Shown: positions 24,888 to 35,391, counted from the stretch's first letter. The stretch: 64,000 nucleotides of DNA from Sandaracinaceae bacterium (GCA_040218145.1 JAVJQK010000100.1:17287-81286), one strand, 5' to 3'. A program made the numbers and translations. The notes: generated by a model from the sequence alone, not told the origin.

Positions 24888-24984
24888 CCTTCCGTCGTCG
24901 CGCTTCGGCGGGCGTCTTGTGGCCTGAACGGTGGGACCTACGTCGCTCAGCAGCCACTCCCGATCCCTCTGCAGTAAGGCCAAC

Positions 24985-26144
24985 ATGCTCGAGACCGCGG
25001 CGGCGTACACGCGACAGGTCGATGGGGCCGCGGCCGGCCGCGAGCTCGGTGAAGCGCTCCGTCGCGAGCTCGGTGAAGACCTCCACGCGGTGGTGGTCTT
25101 CGCTTCCTCACGCTTCGACCACGAAGCGTTGCTCGCCGCGCTCCACGACGCGGCGTCACCGAAGATCCTCATCGGCGCCTCCTCCGCGGGCGAGTTCACG
25201 CAGAAGGAGCGCGGGGAGGGGACGGCGTGCGCGCTCGCCATCCGCTCCGACCACCTTCGGTTCTCGTCCGGTCTCGGGAGGCGTGTCAGCGAAGACCCGA
25301 CCCGGGCCGCGCGGGAGGTGGTCGATGGCTTCGTCGGCGTGGACGCGCCCGAGTACCCGCACCGCGCGGCGCTGGTGATGACCGACGCGCTCGCCGGCCA
25401 CAGCGACAACCTCGTGGAGCAGCTCACCGTCATGACGGGCGCGCGCTACGAGTTCGCCGGCGGAGGCGCGGGGGACGACGCGCAGTTCAAGCGCACGCAC
25501 GTCTTCTGCGGGACCGAGGTGTGCACGGACGCGGTGGTCGCCCTCGAGATCCTCAGCGAGAAGCCGCTCGGGGTCGGCGTCGGCCACGGCTGGCGACCGG
25601 CGAGCCGGCCCTTTCGCGTCACCAAGGTCGAGGGCAAGCGCCTCGTGAGCCTCAACGGGCTCCCCGCGATCGAGGTCTTCGAGGAGCACGCGGCGAGCTC
25701 GGGGCAGGCGCTGGACCGGGCCGACCCGCTCCCGTTCTTCCTGCACAACATCCTCGGCGTGGAGACCGAGGAGGGGCACCGCCTCCGGGTGCCGCTCTCG
25801 GTCGGTGACGACGGAGCGGTCGCGTGCGCGGCGGAGATCCCCGAGGGCGCGCGGGTGCGGATCATGAGCGCGACCAACGACTCCGCGGTCGAAGCCGCGG
25901 GGAACGCCGCGCGCTCGGCGGTTCAGGCCCTCGGGGTCGAGAAGCCCGGCGCGGCTGTGTTCTTCGACTGCGTCGCCACCCGGCTTCGCATGGGGGACGT
26001 GTTCGGCTTCGAGCTGGACAGGGTGGCCGAGGCGCTCGGGGAGGCGCGCTTCGTCGGGTGCAACACCTACGGGCAGATCGCGCGCGGCGCCGGGCAGTTC
26101 GGCGGCTTCCACAACTGCACCGCAGTCGTGTTCGTCTTCCCGCG

Positions 26145-26148
<4 letters not shown>
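24985..26148 (+). CDS. FIST-domain sensory protein
   Basis: 387 aa from ATG 24985 (MLETAAAYTRQVDG); an upstream GTG frame start at 24931 is less likely. It has an N-terminal FIST domain (LHAVVVFASSRFDHEALLAAL, ILIGASSAGEFTQKERGEGT, YPHRAALVMTDALAGHSDNL) and a C-terminal FIST_C domain (LPFFLHNILGVETEEGHRLRV, AVFFDCVATRLRMGDVFGFE, FVGCNTYGQIARGAGQFGGFHNCTAVVF described in parts). FIST domains bind small ligands such as amino acids and pair with signalling proteins. The stop overlaps the next gene's ATG (ATGA), so the two act together: FIST likely feeds the kinase a ligand signal. Confidence 0.88.
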
Positions 26149-27833
<1,685 letters not shown>

Positions 27834-27879
27834 ATCTCGGGCCTTGACGAGGTGTTGCGAAGCTGTCAGCTCATGTTTC

Positions 27880-28248
27880 ATGAAACGAACGCTCGTCCTC
27901 GGGGCGCTGCTCGCCCTGTCCGCGTGTGACGCGTCGCCGCTGACGTGCATGGAGGCCGACCTCGCGATCTCGGCCCGCTTCGAGGAGGCCCTCGCGCCGC
28001 ACCGCGCGTGCGAGGTCGACGCCGACTGCGGGCTCTTCTCCCCGCGCGTCGAGTGCGCCGACTCGCAGTTCGCGTTCTGCCCCAGCTCGGCCCGGACCGA
28101 CTCGCTCGAGGACGCGCAGCGCGACGTGCAGGCCCTGGGCGAGGCCGACTGCGTGCGCGTGTCCCCCGGCTGCGTGTCGTCCGCGATCTGCGCGCCCGCC
28201 ACGGCCGAGTGCGTCGAGGGCGTCTGTCGGGCCGTCTCCAGCCCCTGA
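27880..28248 (+). CDS. Cys-rich lipoprotein
   Basis: 122 aa from ATG 27880; signal MKRTLVLGALLALSAC with a lipobox. The mature part has nine further cysteines in pairs (SPLTCMEADLAISARFEEAL, HRACEVDADCGLFSPRVECA, FCPSSART, DCVRVSPGCVSSAICAPATA, ECVEGVCRAVSS). The C-x5-DCGL and final ECVEGVCR patterns recur in small myxobacterial lipoproteins of unknown role. Probably disulfide-bonded and on the outer membrane. Confidence 0.75.
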   Translation: MKRTLVLGALLALSACDASPLTCMEADLAISARFEEALAPHRACEVDADCGLFSPRVECADSQFAFCPSSARTDSLEDAQRDVQALGEADCVRVSPGCVSSAICAPATAECVEGVCRAVSSP

Positions 28249-28284
28249 CGCGCGCCTGGCCGGGCCGTGTAGAGTCGCCCTGCC

Positions 28285-29547
28285 ATGCGTGACTTTCCCG
28301 AGGGCTTCCTCTTCGGCGCCGCGACCAGCAGCCACCAGGTCGAGGGCGGCAACGTGCACAACGACTGGTGGGACTGGGAGCAGGCCGGGAAGATCGAGGA
28401 CGGCACCACCAGCGGCGACGCGGCGGGCTGGTGGGCGGGGAGGGCCGAGGAGGATCTCGCGAAGGCGGCGGAGCTCGGGCATCGCGCGCATCGGATGAGC
28501 CTCGAGTGGAGCCGGCTCGAGCCCGAGGTGGGGCGCTTCGACGGTGACGCGTTCGAGCGATACCGGGAGATCCTGCGCTTCGCCGCGAGCCGCCACATCA
28601 CCATCCTCTGCACCCTCAACCACTTCACCCTGCCCCGGTGGATCGCGAAGATGGGCGGCTGGACACACCCCAACGTGCCCGCGCTCTTCGAGGGCTTCGC
28701 CACGCGCGCCGCGGACGCGCTCGGCCCGCACGTGGCGCTCTGGGCGACGCTCAACGAGCCGAGCGTGCTCGCCTACATGGGCTACGCGGGGACGCGCTGG
28801 CCGCCGGGGCGCGGGAGCATGCGGGCCTGCTTCACCGCGATGCGGCACATGCTCGACGCGCACGCGCTGGGCTACCGCGCGCTGCACCGCACCTTGCCCC
28901 AGCCGCGGGTGGGGATCGTGCTGAACATGCCGCGCTTCGCGCCCGCCGATCCCTCGCGCGCGCTCGATCGCTGGGCCGCCGCGGCGCAGGACTGGGCGTT
29001 CAACGGCGCGGCGCTGCACGCGCTGGCGGAGGGGCGCTACGCCTTCCCGCTCAAGGCGATCCCCGCGGCCGCGCCGCTGCTGCAACGCAGCTTCGACTGG
29101 GTCGGTCTCAACTTCTACGGCCGCTACGACGTGCGCTTCGACCCGAGCGCGGTCGGCGAGGCCTTCGGCCGCCACGTGCAGACGCCGACGGTGCGCACCG
29201 AGCACAACGACTGGGGACAGCCCGATCCCGGCGCCATGGTCGCCCAGCTCGAGCGATTGTCCGCGCTCGGCGTGCCGCTCTACGTGACCGAGAACGGCAC
29301 CTGCGACGAGACCCAGCGGACCGACTACCTGCGCAGCCACCTCGAGGCCATCGCCGACGCCGTGCACGAGGGGCTCGACGTGCGCGGGTACTTCGCGTGG
29401 TCGCTCGTGGACAATTTCGAGTGGGCGGAGGGCTGGAGCACGCGCTTCGGCCACCTCGCGCTCGATCGCGAGACCCAGGCGCGGACCGAACGTGAGACGG
29501 CGAAGGCGTACGCCGAGGTCATCGCGAGGGGCGCCCGCGCGGATTGA
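28285..29547 (+). CDS. Glycoside hydrolase family 1 (beta-glucosidase-like)
   Basis: 420 aa, ATG 28285. A TIM-barrel retaining glycosidase. The N-terminal signature FLFGAATSSHQVEGGN is present, as are the acid/base Glu in WATLNEP (about 156), the nucleophile Glu in YVTENGTCDE (about 336), and the late motif FAWSLVDNFEWAEGWSTRFG. No signal peptide, so cytoplasmic. Slightly shorter than the usual 440-470 aa. Substrate is probably a beta-glucoside or beta-galactoside disaccharide. It stands alone, without a transporter or regulator next to it. Confidence 0.9.
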   Translation: MRDFPEGFLFGAATSSHQVEGGNVHNDWWDWEQAGKIEDGTTSGDAAGWWAGRAEEDLAKAAELGHRAHRMSLEWSRLEPEVGRFDGDAFERYREILRFAASRHITILCTLNHFTLPRWIAKMGGWTHPNVPALFEGFATRAADALGPHVALWATLNEPSVLAYMGYAGTRWPPGRGSMRACFTAMRHMLDAHALGYRALHRTLPQPRVGIVLNMPRFAPADPSRALDRWAAAAQDWAFNGAALHALAEGRYAFPLKAIPAAAPLLQRSFDWVGLNFYGRYDVRFDPSAVGEAFGRHVQTPTVRTEHNDWGQPDPGAMVAQLERLSALGVPLYVTENGTCDETQRTDYLRSHLEAIADAVHEGLDVRGYFAWSLVDNFEWAEGWSTRFGHLALDRETQARTERETAKAYAEVIARGARAD

Positions 29548-29595
29548 GCCGTGGCGGAAGCTTCCGTCAGATCTGCGGAGAAAACGACCTTGCGT

Positions 29596-29609
29596 GGGGG
29601 AAAACCCCC
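29596..29609 (+). terminator. Small GGGGG-AAAA-CCCCC hairpin
   Basis: A perfect 5-bp G/C stem with an AAAA loop lies 49 nt after the GH1 stop and 52 nt before the next gene. No T-tract follows. It may end the GH1 message or be a structured leader of the downstream gene. Confidence 0.3.
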
Positions 29610-29660
29610 GTCTGGTGACATGTTCAGCGCAGCACATCTGGCATAGGCTCGACGCGCGCC

Positions 29661-30278
29661 ATGTCCCTTCGTGAGGTCATTCAGCTCCCGCACGCGCGGG
29701 TGGTGGTCGAGGCCCGAGACACCCACCTCTTCCTCCTGGAGGAGGGCGAGCTGCGCTCGGTCGACGAGGTCGACCGCTACACGCGCGCGGTAGACCGGGT
29801 GATCGCGAAGACGCGCCTGAAGAAGGGCGTCATCGACGCCCGGGGCGAGATCGGCGAGCCCAGCAAGGCGGTCCGCGAGGCGATGTGGGGGTGGATCCTC
29901 GCCCCGGACCGTGGCTTCAACCAGGTCGCGTTCGTGCTGCCGTCGGAGATGGCGGTCGCGCGGGTGAACATGACCGCGCTCGCGCAGCGCGCCTTCGTGC
30001 GGGCGTTCGAGAGCGACTTCGCGGCGCAGCGCTGGCTGGTCCGGCCCCGCATGAGCACGGGGAGCTTCCGGCCGCCGTCTTCCCGGCCGCCCCCGATGAC
30101 CGCGCCGCCCACGCGCTCCGACAGCCCGGGGCTCTACTCGTCGAGCGACGTGTCCAGCGAGGACACGCGCCGCCGGCCGCCGCGCGCCAGCCGTGAGGTG
30201 TCGAGATCGGGAGAGCGGCCCGCGCTCGGCCCGGACGGCAAGCCGCGGCCGCCCTCGGCCAAGTCCAAGGGCGCCTGA
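29661..30278 (+). CDS. Hypothetical protein with disordered basic C-terminus
   Basis: 205 aa. Residues 1-130 are a compact domain with alternating strands and helices (RVVVEARDTHLFLLEEGELR, VIAKTRLKKGVIDARGE, NQVAFVLPSEMAVARVNMTA). This resembles the STAS-like proteins common in myxobacteria, but I cannot assign a family. Residues 130-205 are Pro/Ser/Arg-rich and likely disordered (SSRPPPMTAPPTRSDSPG, RRRPPRASREVSRSGERP). No signal peptide. The 3' end abuts the next gene convergently. Confidence 0.6.
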   Translation: MSLREVIQLPHARVVVEARDTHLFLLEEGELRSVDEVDRYTRAVDRVIAKTRLKKGVIDARGEIGEPSKAVREAMWGWILAPDRGFNQVAFVLPSEMAVARVNMTALAQRAFVRAFESDFAAQRWLVRPRMSTGSFRPPSSRPPPMTAPPTRSDSPGLYSSSDVSSEDTRRRPPRASREVSRSGERPALGPDGKPRPPSAKSKGA

Positions 30279-30281
30279 GGC

Positions 30282-30668
30282 TCAGCCGGGCAAGACGCCG
30301 GGCTGCTGGGCCGCGAGCGCCCGCTTCGCGCCGACGTAGGACGTGACGTTCATCGGCAGCGTCACCAGCGTGACGAAGAAGCTGACGATGCCCCACCAGC
30401 CGAAGAAGCCGGTGACCAGGGTCTTCGTCCAGAACTCGCTGTCCACGCAGCGCGCGCAGAAGAGGCCCTCGGTGCGCGAGCCAAAGCGCATCACGAGCAG
30501 GCCGACGTTCTGGCCGAACGAGACGTGGGCGAGGGGCTCGTCGGCGCCGCAGCCCTGGCAGCAGCCAGGCGCGAAGCCGTCGTCGTAGTAGCCGTCGTCA
30601 TGCGGCGTGAGGCCTTCGTTGCGGAAGCTGGACTGGATGGCGCCCTGGCGCTGCGGGTCGTAGTGCAT
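30282..30668 (-). CDS. Small zinc-ribbon membrane protein
   Basis: 128 aa. An N-terminal polar segment is followed by two Cys pairs (CCQGCGADEPLAHVSFGQNV and LFCARCVDSEFW), a zinc-ribbon-like arrangement. Two hydrophobic stretches follow (TLVTGFFGWWGIVSFFVTLV and a shorter NVTSYVGAKRALAA). Similar small proteins are common in delta-proteobacterial genomes without known function. Convergent with the preceding gene. Confidence 0.65.
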   Translation of the reverse strand: MHYDPQRQGAIQSSFRNEGLTPHDDGYYDDGFAPGCCQGCGADEPLAHVSFGQNVGLLVMRFGSRTEGLFCARCVDSEFWTKTLVTGFFGWWGIVSFFVTLVTLPMNVTSYVGAKRALAAQQPGVLPG

Positions 30669-30744
30669 GACCCGTCTCTATACGAGCCGGCCCGGACCGG
30701 CTTCCCCGACGCCGCTCTTTTCAGGATCTTTTAGAGCGCGGTCG

Positions 30745-31230
30745 TCAACGAACCTTGGTCTTCGCGCCCGCGAGCTTCAGCACCTTCCGGAAGTGCTCCT
30801 TCTCGACCGGCTGCACGCTGAAGCGGATCCCGCGCTTGATCACCATCATGCCCTCGAGGGCGTCGGCGTGCTCCTTGAGGACGTCTAGCCCGAGCACCTC
30901 GTCGAACTTCTCCACGAAGGAGAGGTCCACGAGGTGCCAGCGCGGCGCCTCCTCGGTGGCCTTCGGGTCGTGGTATTTGCTCTTCGGATCGAACTGCGTC
31001 GGGTCCGGATACGCCTCGGTCGCCACCTTCGCCACGCCGGCCACCCCCGGGGGCTTGGCGTTCGAGTGGTAGAAGAGCACGAGGTCGCCGACGGCCATGT
31101 CGTCGCGCATGGAGTTGCGCGCCTGGTAGTTCCGCACCCCGTCCCACTCCGCCTGGCCATCGCGCTCCAGGTCCTCGATGGAGTAGGCGTCCGGCTCGCT
31201 CTTCACCAGCCAGTAGCGCCGCTTCGCCAC
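30745..31230 (-). CDS. EVE domain protein
   Basis: 161 aa, GTG start whose G is shared with the upstream thioredoxin TAG. The family signature opens the protein (YWLVKSEPDAYSIEDLERDG, WDGVRNYQARN), followed by MAVGDLVLFYHSNAKPPGVAG and LVDLSFVEKF. EVE is the bacterial relative of YTH domains and binds modified bases in nucleic acid; this is the common full-length single-domain form. Translationally coupled to thioredoxin, so probably a housekeeping pair. Confidence 0.93.
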   Translation of the reverse strand: MAKRRYWLVKSEPDAYSIEDLERDGQAEWDGVRNYQARNSMRDDMAVGDLVLFYHSNAKPPGVAGVAKVATEAYPDPTQFDPKSKYHDPKATEEAPRWHLVDLSFVEKFDEVLGLDVLKEHADALEGMMVIKRGIRFSVQPVEKEHFRKVLKLAGAKTKVR

Positions 31231-31610
31231 TACTCGGCCTCTTTCGGGATCCCGAAGAGCTCCTCGATGCTCTGCTCGTGAAAGAGGCTGCCGCGCATGC
31301 CGACGACGCGCTCCTTCTCGCGGCCGCCCTTGAAGTAGAGCACCGTGGGGGTGCCCTTGACCTTCAGGCGCATCGCGGTGCGAGGCGCGTCCTGGCTGTT
31401 CAGCTCGCAGACCTTCACGCGCCCGTCGTACTCCGCGGCGAGCTGCATGATGATCGGCTCGAGCTTCTTGCAGGGCTGACAGTTCGGGCCCCAGACGTCG
31501 AGGATCACCGGCTCCTTGGACTGGAGCACCTCACGCTGGAAGTTGTCGTCGTCGATGTGGAGGGGCTGCTTCTTCGGCGTGATGCCGAGCAGCTTGGTGA
31601 AGAAACCCAT
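31230..31610 (-). CDS. Thioredoxin-family protein
   Basis: 126 aa from ATG 31610 (MGFFTKLLGITPKKQPLHID). Thioredoxin fold with active site WGPNCQPCKK, i.e. CQPC instead of the classic CGPC, and the cis-Pro segment KGTPTVLYFKGG. The short N-terminal extension (FFTKLLGITPKK) is weakly amphipathic and is not a clear signal peptide, so cytoplasmic. The altered dipeptide would change redox potential. Cotranscribed with the EVE gene. Confidence 0.85.
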   Translation of the reverse strand: MGFFTKLLGITPKKQPLHIDDDNFQREVLQSKEPVILDVWGPNCQPCKKLEPIIMQLAAEYDGRVKVCELNSQDAPRTAMRLKVKGTPTVLYFKGGREKERVVGMRGSLFHEQSIEELFGIPKEAE

Positions 31611-31690
31611 GCCGCGGTTGATAGCGGGAGAGAGGCCCGTCGACCAGTGACCCGCGTAAGGGCCCCCGGGAACGCGCCCCACAATAGTGA

Positions 31691-31718
31691 AGCGCCCCGG
31701 GCCGAGACCCGGGGCGCT
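31691..31718. terminator. Perfect 11-bp stem-loop
   Basis: AGCGCCCCGGG (31691-31701), loop CCGAGA, CCCGGGGCGCT (31708-31718), followed by TT on the plus strand. It lies upstream of the thioredoxin start and next to palindromic element A. It may shield this operon from read-through of the minus-strand exbD-like gene. Confidence 0.5.
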
Positions 31719-31720
31719 TT

Positions 31721-31880
31721 AGAACCTCGCCACAGCGTTTCTGACCGTTCGCCGCGGCCCTCGGCGCGCGACTCAGCGTCGCTCCTCCTCGGAATACTTC
31801 GAGTATTCCTCGTCGTCGCTCCTCGATTCGCACGCCGATGCCTCGCGGCGAATCGGTCATCTCCCCTGTGGCGAGGTTCT
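31721..31880. repeat. Long palindromic element A
   Basis: A 160-bp imperfect palindrome. Termini AGAACCTCGCCACAG (31721-31735) and CTGTGGCGAGGTTCT (31866-31880) are perfect inverted repeats. Inner arms are also complementary (TGACCGTTCGCCGCG against the reverse of CGCGGCGAATCGGTCA). The apex is GGAATACT-TCG-AGTATTCC (31791-31809). It is flanked by GTCGCTCCTCCTC on the left and CTCGTCGTCG on the right, motifs shared with elements B and C. No ORF with codon bias. The remaining gap to 32002 shows only a T-rich stretch on the minus strand just past the exbD-like stop. Confidence 0.8.
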
Positions 31881-32002
31881 GGATGGATGGATGAATGAAC
31901 GGAGCTTCGACTTCACCCCGCGCCGGGCCATTCCGACGCGGACGAGGACCTCATCGCAGTGACCCGACGGCGGTTGCGTCCTTGGACAAAAAAAAGAGAC
32001 GA

Positions 32003-32542
32003 TCAGCGCACGCCCGCGCTGAGCCGGACGCGCGGGAACCAGAGCGTGTGGTCGTCGCCGCGGGCCGCGTCCATCGCGCGGATGACGTCGGCGTAGGGGA
32101 CGGCGGGGTCCGCGGTGAGGATGAGCGAGTCCTCCTCCGGGAAGCGCTGGTGCACCTGGCTGAGGCAAGCGCGCAGCGCCTCGAAGTCGTGGCCCTCCGT
32201 CGTGCGGGGCACCGTGACCACCGCGCGGGGCGTCGTCTCCGCGCACCCCGGCGCGAGGTGCGCGCCTTCGCCCGAGACGAACACGCCCTCTTCGGCCACG
32301 GTGACGGAGAGGTTGAGGCTCCGCGTCCGCCCGCCGCACCCGACGCAGGTGGCGGGGAGCTCCACGTCGACCTGGGCGACGGCGATGGCCGCGGTGGTGG
32401 TCGCGAGCAGGAAGAGCATCACGTTCACGACGATGTCGAGGAACGGCACGATGTTCAGCTCGCCGCCCTGCTCGGACGGATCGAGGTGTCTGGGTCGGGT
32501 GGCCCGGCGGATCTGGCGGCGCTGCCGCGGCGTGAGCGTCAT
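32003..32542 (-). CDS. ExbD/TolR-family protein (orphan)
   Basis: 179 aa, ATG 32542. Cytoplasmic N-terminus, one transmembrane helix (IVPFLDIVVNVMLFLLATTT) with the conserved Asp of the ExbD proton path, and a periplasmic domain ending PYADVIRAMDAARGDDHTLW. Unlike standard ExbD, a Cys pair (TCVGCGGR) and another Cys (LAPGCAETT) follow the helix. No exbB lies beside it, so it may join a motor encoded elsewhere or have a separate structural role. An A8 tract on the plus strand just past the stop (T8 in the message) may help termination. Confidence 0.82.
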   Translation of the reverse strand: MTLTPRQRRQIRRATRPRHLDPSEQGGELNIVPFLDIVVNVMLFLLATTTAAIAVAQVDVELPATCVGCGGRTRSLNLSVTVAEEGVFVSGEGAHLAPGCAETTPRAVVTVPRTTEGHDFEALRACLSQVHQRFPEEDSLILTADPAVPYADVIRAMDAARGDDHTLWFPRVRLSAGVR

Positions 32543-32596
32543 GGCCCGACCGACACTGTCCGGGGCGCCGAGTTCCCGGGTATCCTCGCGCCCGTG

Positions 32597-33349
32597 GTGC
32601 GCACCCTCTCGGTTCTCGGCCTGCTCGTCTCGCTCGTCTCGCTCTGGGCCGCGCCCGCGATGGCGCAGGACGACGCGCTGGACGACATCCCCATCGCGAG
32701 CCAGCGCCCGACCTCGGGCGAGGCCTCGCTCCTCAGCGGCCGCACGCTGGGCGTGGGCGAGGTGATGGTCGCCGCGGCGGCGGGCTGGCCCTGGATCTGG
32801 GCCCAGGTCGAGCTGGCGCTCACCTCGAGCTTCAACCTCGGGATCCGCCCCGCGCTGATCTACGGCTCGCCCTTCATGGCGCTCGAGCCGGGGGTGGGCG
32901 GTGAGCTGGCGGTGCCGATGCGCATCCACCTCTACGGCGAGGGCGACCTGGACCTCGCGGCCTTCATCACTCCGGCCTTCGCCATCGGCGAGGCGGCGGC
33001 GACGGCGGGCGAGGGCGGTACCGTCCTGGCGGGGGACCTCGGCATCGGGAGCCGGCTCGAGCTGGGCGCGCGCCTCGGTTTCCGCGCCATGGAGGGGCTC
33101 ACGCTCCTCGTCGGCGCGGGCGGGCACGTGGGCTTCGTCTACGCGGAGGCGGCGGGCGCGGCCGAGGTGATCGGCGCGGCCTTCCTGCAGGCGGGCATCG
33201 AGGGGCTGATCTCCCGCGACACCATGCTCTTCGCGCTGATCGACGGCGGGATCGGCTTCGCCCCGAGCCGGGGCGCGGGCTTCCCGCTCTTCCGGGAGAG
33301 CGTGCCGCCGCTGCTCCGGATCTCGCTCGGCGTCGCCTACCTGCTTTGA
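32597..33349 (+). CDS. Outer-membrane beta-barrel protein (predicted)
   Basis: 250 aa from GTG 32597 (one codon earlier, GTG 32594, is possible). Signal peptide RTLSVLGLLVSLVSLWAAPAMA followed by QDD. The mature part alternates amphipathic strands with Gly/Ala-rich turns (LGVGEVMVAAAAGWPWIWAQ, FNLGIRPALIYGSPFMALEP, GAGGHVGFVYAEAAGAAEV) and ends with LLRISLGVAYLL, a typical C-terminal membrane strand. Family not recognised. Divergent from the ExbD-like gene (54 bp), so a shared promoter region is likely. Confidence 0.7.
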   Translation: MRTLSVLGLLVSLVSLWAAPAMAQDDALDDIPIASQRPTSGEASLLSGRTLGVGEVMVAAAAGWPWIWAQVELALTSSFNLGIRPALIYGSPFMALEPGVGGELAVPMRIHLYGEGDLDLAAFITPAFAIGEAAATAGEGGTVLAGDLGIGSRLELGARLGFRAMEGLTLLVGAGGHVGFVYAEAAGAAEVIGAAFLQAGIEGLISRDTMLFALIDGGIGFAPSRGAGFPLFRESVPPLLRISLGVAYLL

Positions 33350-33380
33350 CGAAGCGCCTCCGCTGCCCCACACCGCTGGC

Positions 33381-34061
33381 GTGCTGGTCGACGTCGTCAT
33401 CCCCGCCCTCGACGAAGAAGAGGCGCTCCCGCACGTGCTCGCGGCCATCCCGTCCGGGCTGGTGCGGCGGGTGGTGGTCGCCGACAACGGGAGCCGGGAC
33501 CGCACCGCGAGCCGCGCGCGCGAGGCGGGGGCCGAGGTGGTCTCCGAGCCGCGGCGGGGCTACGGCGCCGCCTGCCTGAAGGCGCTCGCCCACCTGCGCG
33601 CCGACCCGCCCGACGTGGTGGTCTTCCTCGACGGCGACCACAGCGATCACCCCGAGGAGCTGCCCTCGCTGCTCGCGCCGATCTCGGCTGGTCACGCCGA
33701 CTTCGTGGTGGGCTCGCGCGCGCTGGGAGTGTCCGAGCGCGGGTCGCTCACCCCCCAGCAGCGGGTCGGCAACGCCATCGCGTGCGTCGCGCTCCGGCTC
33801 GTCTACGGCGCCCGCTACACCGACCTCGGACCCTTCCGGGCGATCCGCTGGGACGCCCTCGAGCGGCTGGGGATGGTGGACCGCGACTACGGCTGGACGG
33901 TGGAGATGCAGATCAAGGCCGCGCGCCGACGCGTCCCCCACGCCGAGGTGCCGGTCTCGTACCGGCGCCGCATCGGCGTCTCCAAGGTGAGCGGCACGCT
34001 GCGAGGGACCCTGGGCGCGTCTCGGAAGATCCTCTGGGTGCTGGCTCGCCATGCGCGTTGA
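33381..34061 (+). CDS. Family 2 glycosyltransferase
   Basis: 226 aa, GTG start. GT-A fold: nucleotide-binding VDVVIPALDEEEALPHVL, ADNGSRDRTASRAREAG, and the metal motif DGDHSDHPEEL. Additional motifs are GSRALGVSERGSLTPQQRVG and TDLGPFRAIRWDAL, typical of polyprenyl-phosphate sugar transferases and the TIGR04283-like group. No transmembrane tail, so cytoplasmic or peripheral. It overlaps the following TIGR04282-type gene by 11 bp; the pair recurs in many genomes. Confidence 0.88.
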   Translation: MLVDVVIPALDEEEALPHVLAAIPSGLVRRVVVADNGSRDRTASRAREAGAEVVSEPRRGYGAACLKALAHLRADPPDVVVFLDGDHSDHPEELPSLLAPISAGHADFVVGSRALGVSERGSLTPQQRVGNAIACVALRLVYGARYTDLGPFRAIRWDALERLGMVDRDYGWTVEMQIKAARRRVPHAEVPVSYRRRIGVSKVSGTLRGTLGASRKILWVLARHAR

Positions 34062-34683
34062 GGTCGCCGTCTTCGCCCGGGCGCCCCGGCCGGGCGCCAC
34101 GAAGACGCGGCTCATCCCGGCCCTCGGGGCGGCGGGCGCCGCGGCGCTCTACGGGGCGTTCCTCGAAGACACGCTGGCCAAGCTCGAGGGGCTGGACGCG
34201 CGGATCTGGGCCGCCTCGGCCGACGACGTCGAGGCGCTCTCCGCCCACGGCCTCCCGGTCTCGCTCCAGCCCGACGCCGACCTCGGCGCGCGCATGGAGG
34301 CCGCGATGCGGGTCGCGCGGGGCACGCACGACGCGGGGCTGGTGATCGGCACGGACGCGCCGACGCTGCCCGCGACCCGGCTGCGCGAAGCCATCGACGC
34401 GCTCACGCGGCACGACGTGGTGATCGGGCCCTCGGCCGACGGGGGCTACTACCTGATCGGGGCGCGCGAGCCGCTGCGCTTCGCCGAGGTGCGCTGGTCG
34501 ACTCCCCACGCCCTGGCCGACACGCTCGCGTCGATCGGCGAGCGCCGCGTGCGGCTGCTCCGGCCTCACTACGACGTCGACACGCCCGAGGACCTCGCGC
34601 TCCTGCGGACCCACCTGCGGCTGAAACCGCGCGCCGCGCCGGCCACGGCCAGACATTTTGACCGGGTCGGCGGCGACGGTTAG
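34051..34683 (+). CDS. TIGR04282/DUF2064-family nucleotidyl/glycosyltransferase-like protein
   Basis: 210 aa, ATG 34051. N-terminal motif VAVFARAPRPGATKTRLIPA is the hallmark of the family. Further motifs are GLVIGTDAPTLPATRLREAI and the conserved VIGPSADGGYYLIGAREP. GT-A-like fold, soluble. Members are annotated as arsenosugar biosynthesis glycosyltransferase-like, but the reaction is not firmly established. Coupled to the GT2 gene by overlap. Confidence 0.87.
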   Translation: MRVEVAVFARAPRPGATKTRLIPALGAAGAAALYGAFLEDTLAKLEGLDARIWAASADDVEALSAHGLPVSLQPDADLGARMEAAMRVARGTHDAGLVIGTDAPTLPATRLREAIDALTRHDVVIGPSADGGYYLIGAREPLRFAEVRWSTPHALADTLASIGERRVRLLRPHYDVDTPEDLALLRTHLRLKPRAAPATARHFDRVGGDG

Positions 34684-34731
34684 CCTAGGGACGTCCGTCA
34701 TCGGCCGCCGTGCGTCCGTGCCGGCGGGTTC

Positions 34732-35391
34732 GTGACCATGGCCGACGACCAGCTCTTCGCACGATTCGGCAAGACCTGTGAGCCGGGTGAGGTGCTCTTC
34801 CGAGAGGGAGAGCACGGAGAAGAGATGTACGTCCTGCAGGAGGGCGCCATCCGGATCACCAAAGCGGTGAAGGGTGAGGAGAAGACCCTCGCGCTCCTCG
34901 GGCCGGGTGAGTTCTTCGGAGAGATGGCCATCCTCAACGCCAAGCCGCGCACCGCCACCGCCGTCGTCGAGCAGCAGGCGAAGGTGCTCGTGCTCGGCGC
35001 GAAGGCGTTCGAGCGTATGGTGGTGAGCAACGCGGAGATCGCGGTGCGCCTCATCAAGCGGCTCGCGCGGCGCCTCGACTCGGCCAACGAGCTGATCGAG
35101 GTGCTCATGCACCGCGACCCGAAGGCGCGCGTGATCCTCGGGCTCAGCCGCGAGGCGCAGTTCCTCGGCCAGCCGCAGGACGACGGATCGGTCGTGGTGC
35201 CGCTCACCGAGGCGGAGCTCGCGGAGCAGGTCGGCCTCTCCGAGTCGGAGACGGTCGAGGTGCTCAAGCGCTTGAGGCGCCTCCAGATCGTCGATCCGGC
35301 GACCACCGACAGCATCGTCGTGCGCGACGTGTCTCGCCTCGACGAGTTCTACGAGTTCCTCGAGATGCGCGAAAAGTTCGGAGACGGCTGA
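34732..35391 (+). CDS. Crp/Fnr-family transcription regulator with intact cNMP pocket
   Basis: 219 aa from GTG 34732; ATG 34738 is an alternative. N-terminal cyclic-nucleotide domain: GEVLFREGEHGEEMYVLQEG, then the phosphate-binding cassette FFGEMAILNAKPRTATAVVE with the Gly-Glu, Arg and Thr that contact cAMP/cGMP. A long helix (AVRLIKRLARRLDSANELIE) and a winged HTH (LTEAELAEQVGLSESETVEV, LKRLRRLQIV) follow. The stop overlaps the start of a cyclic-nucleotide phosphodiesterase gene (TGATG), so the ligand is probably a cyclic nucleotide cleared by the neighbour. Confidence 0.9.
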   Translation: MTMADDQLFARFGKTCEPGEVLFREGEHGEEMYVLQEGAIRITKAVKGEEKTLALLGPGEFFGEMAILNAKPRTATAVVEQQAKVLVLGAKAFERMVVSNAEIAVRLIKRLARRLDSANELIEVLMHRDPKARVILGLSREAQFLGQPQDDGSVVVPLTEAELAEQVGLSESETVEVLKRLRRLQIVDPATTDSIVVRDVSRLDEFYEFLEMREKFGDG

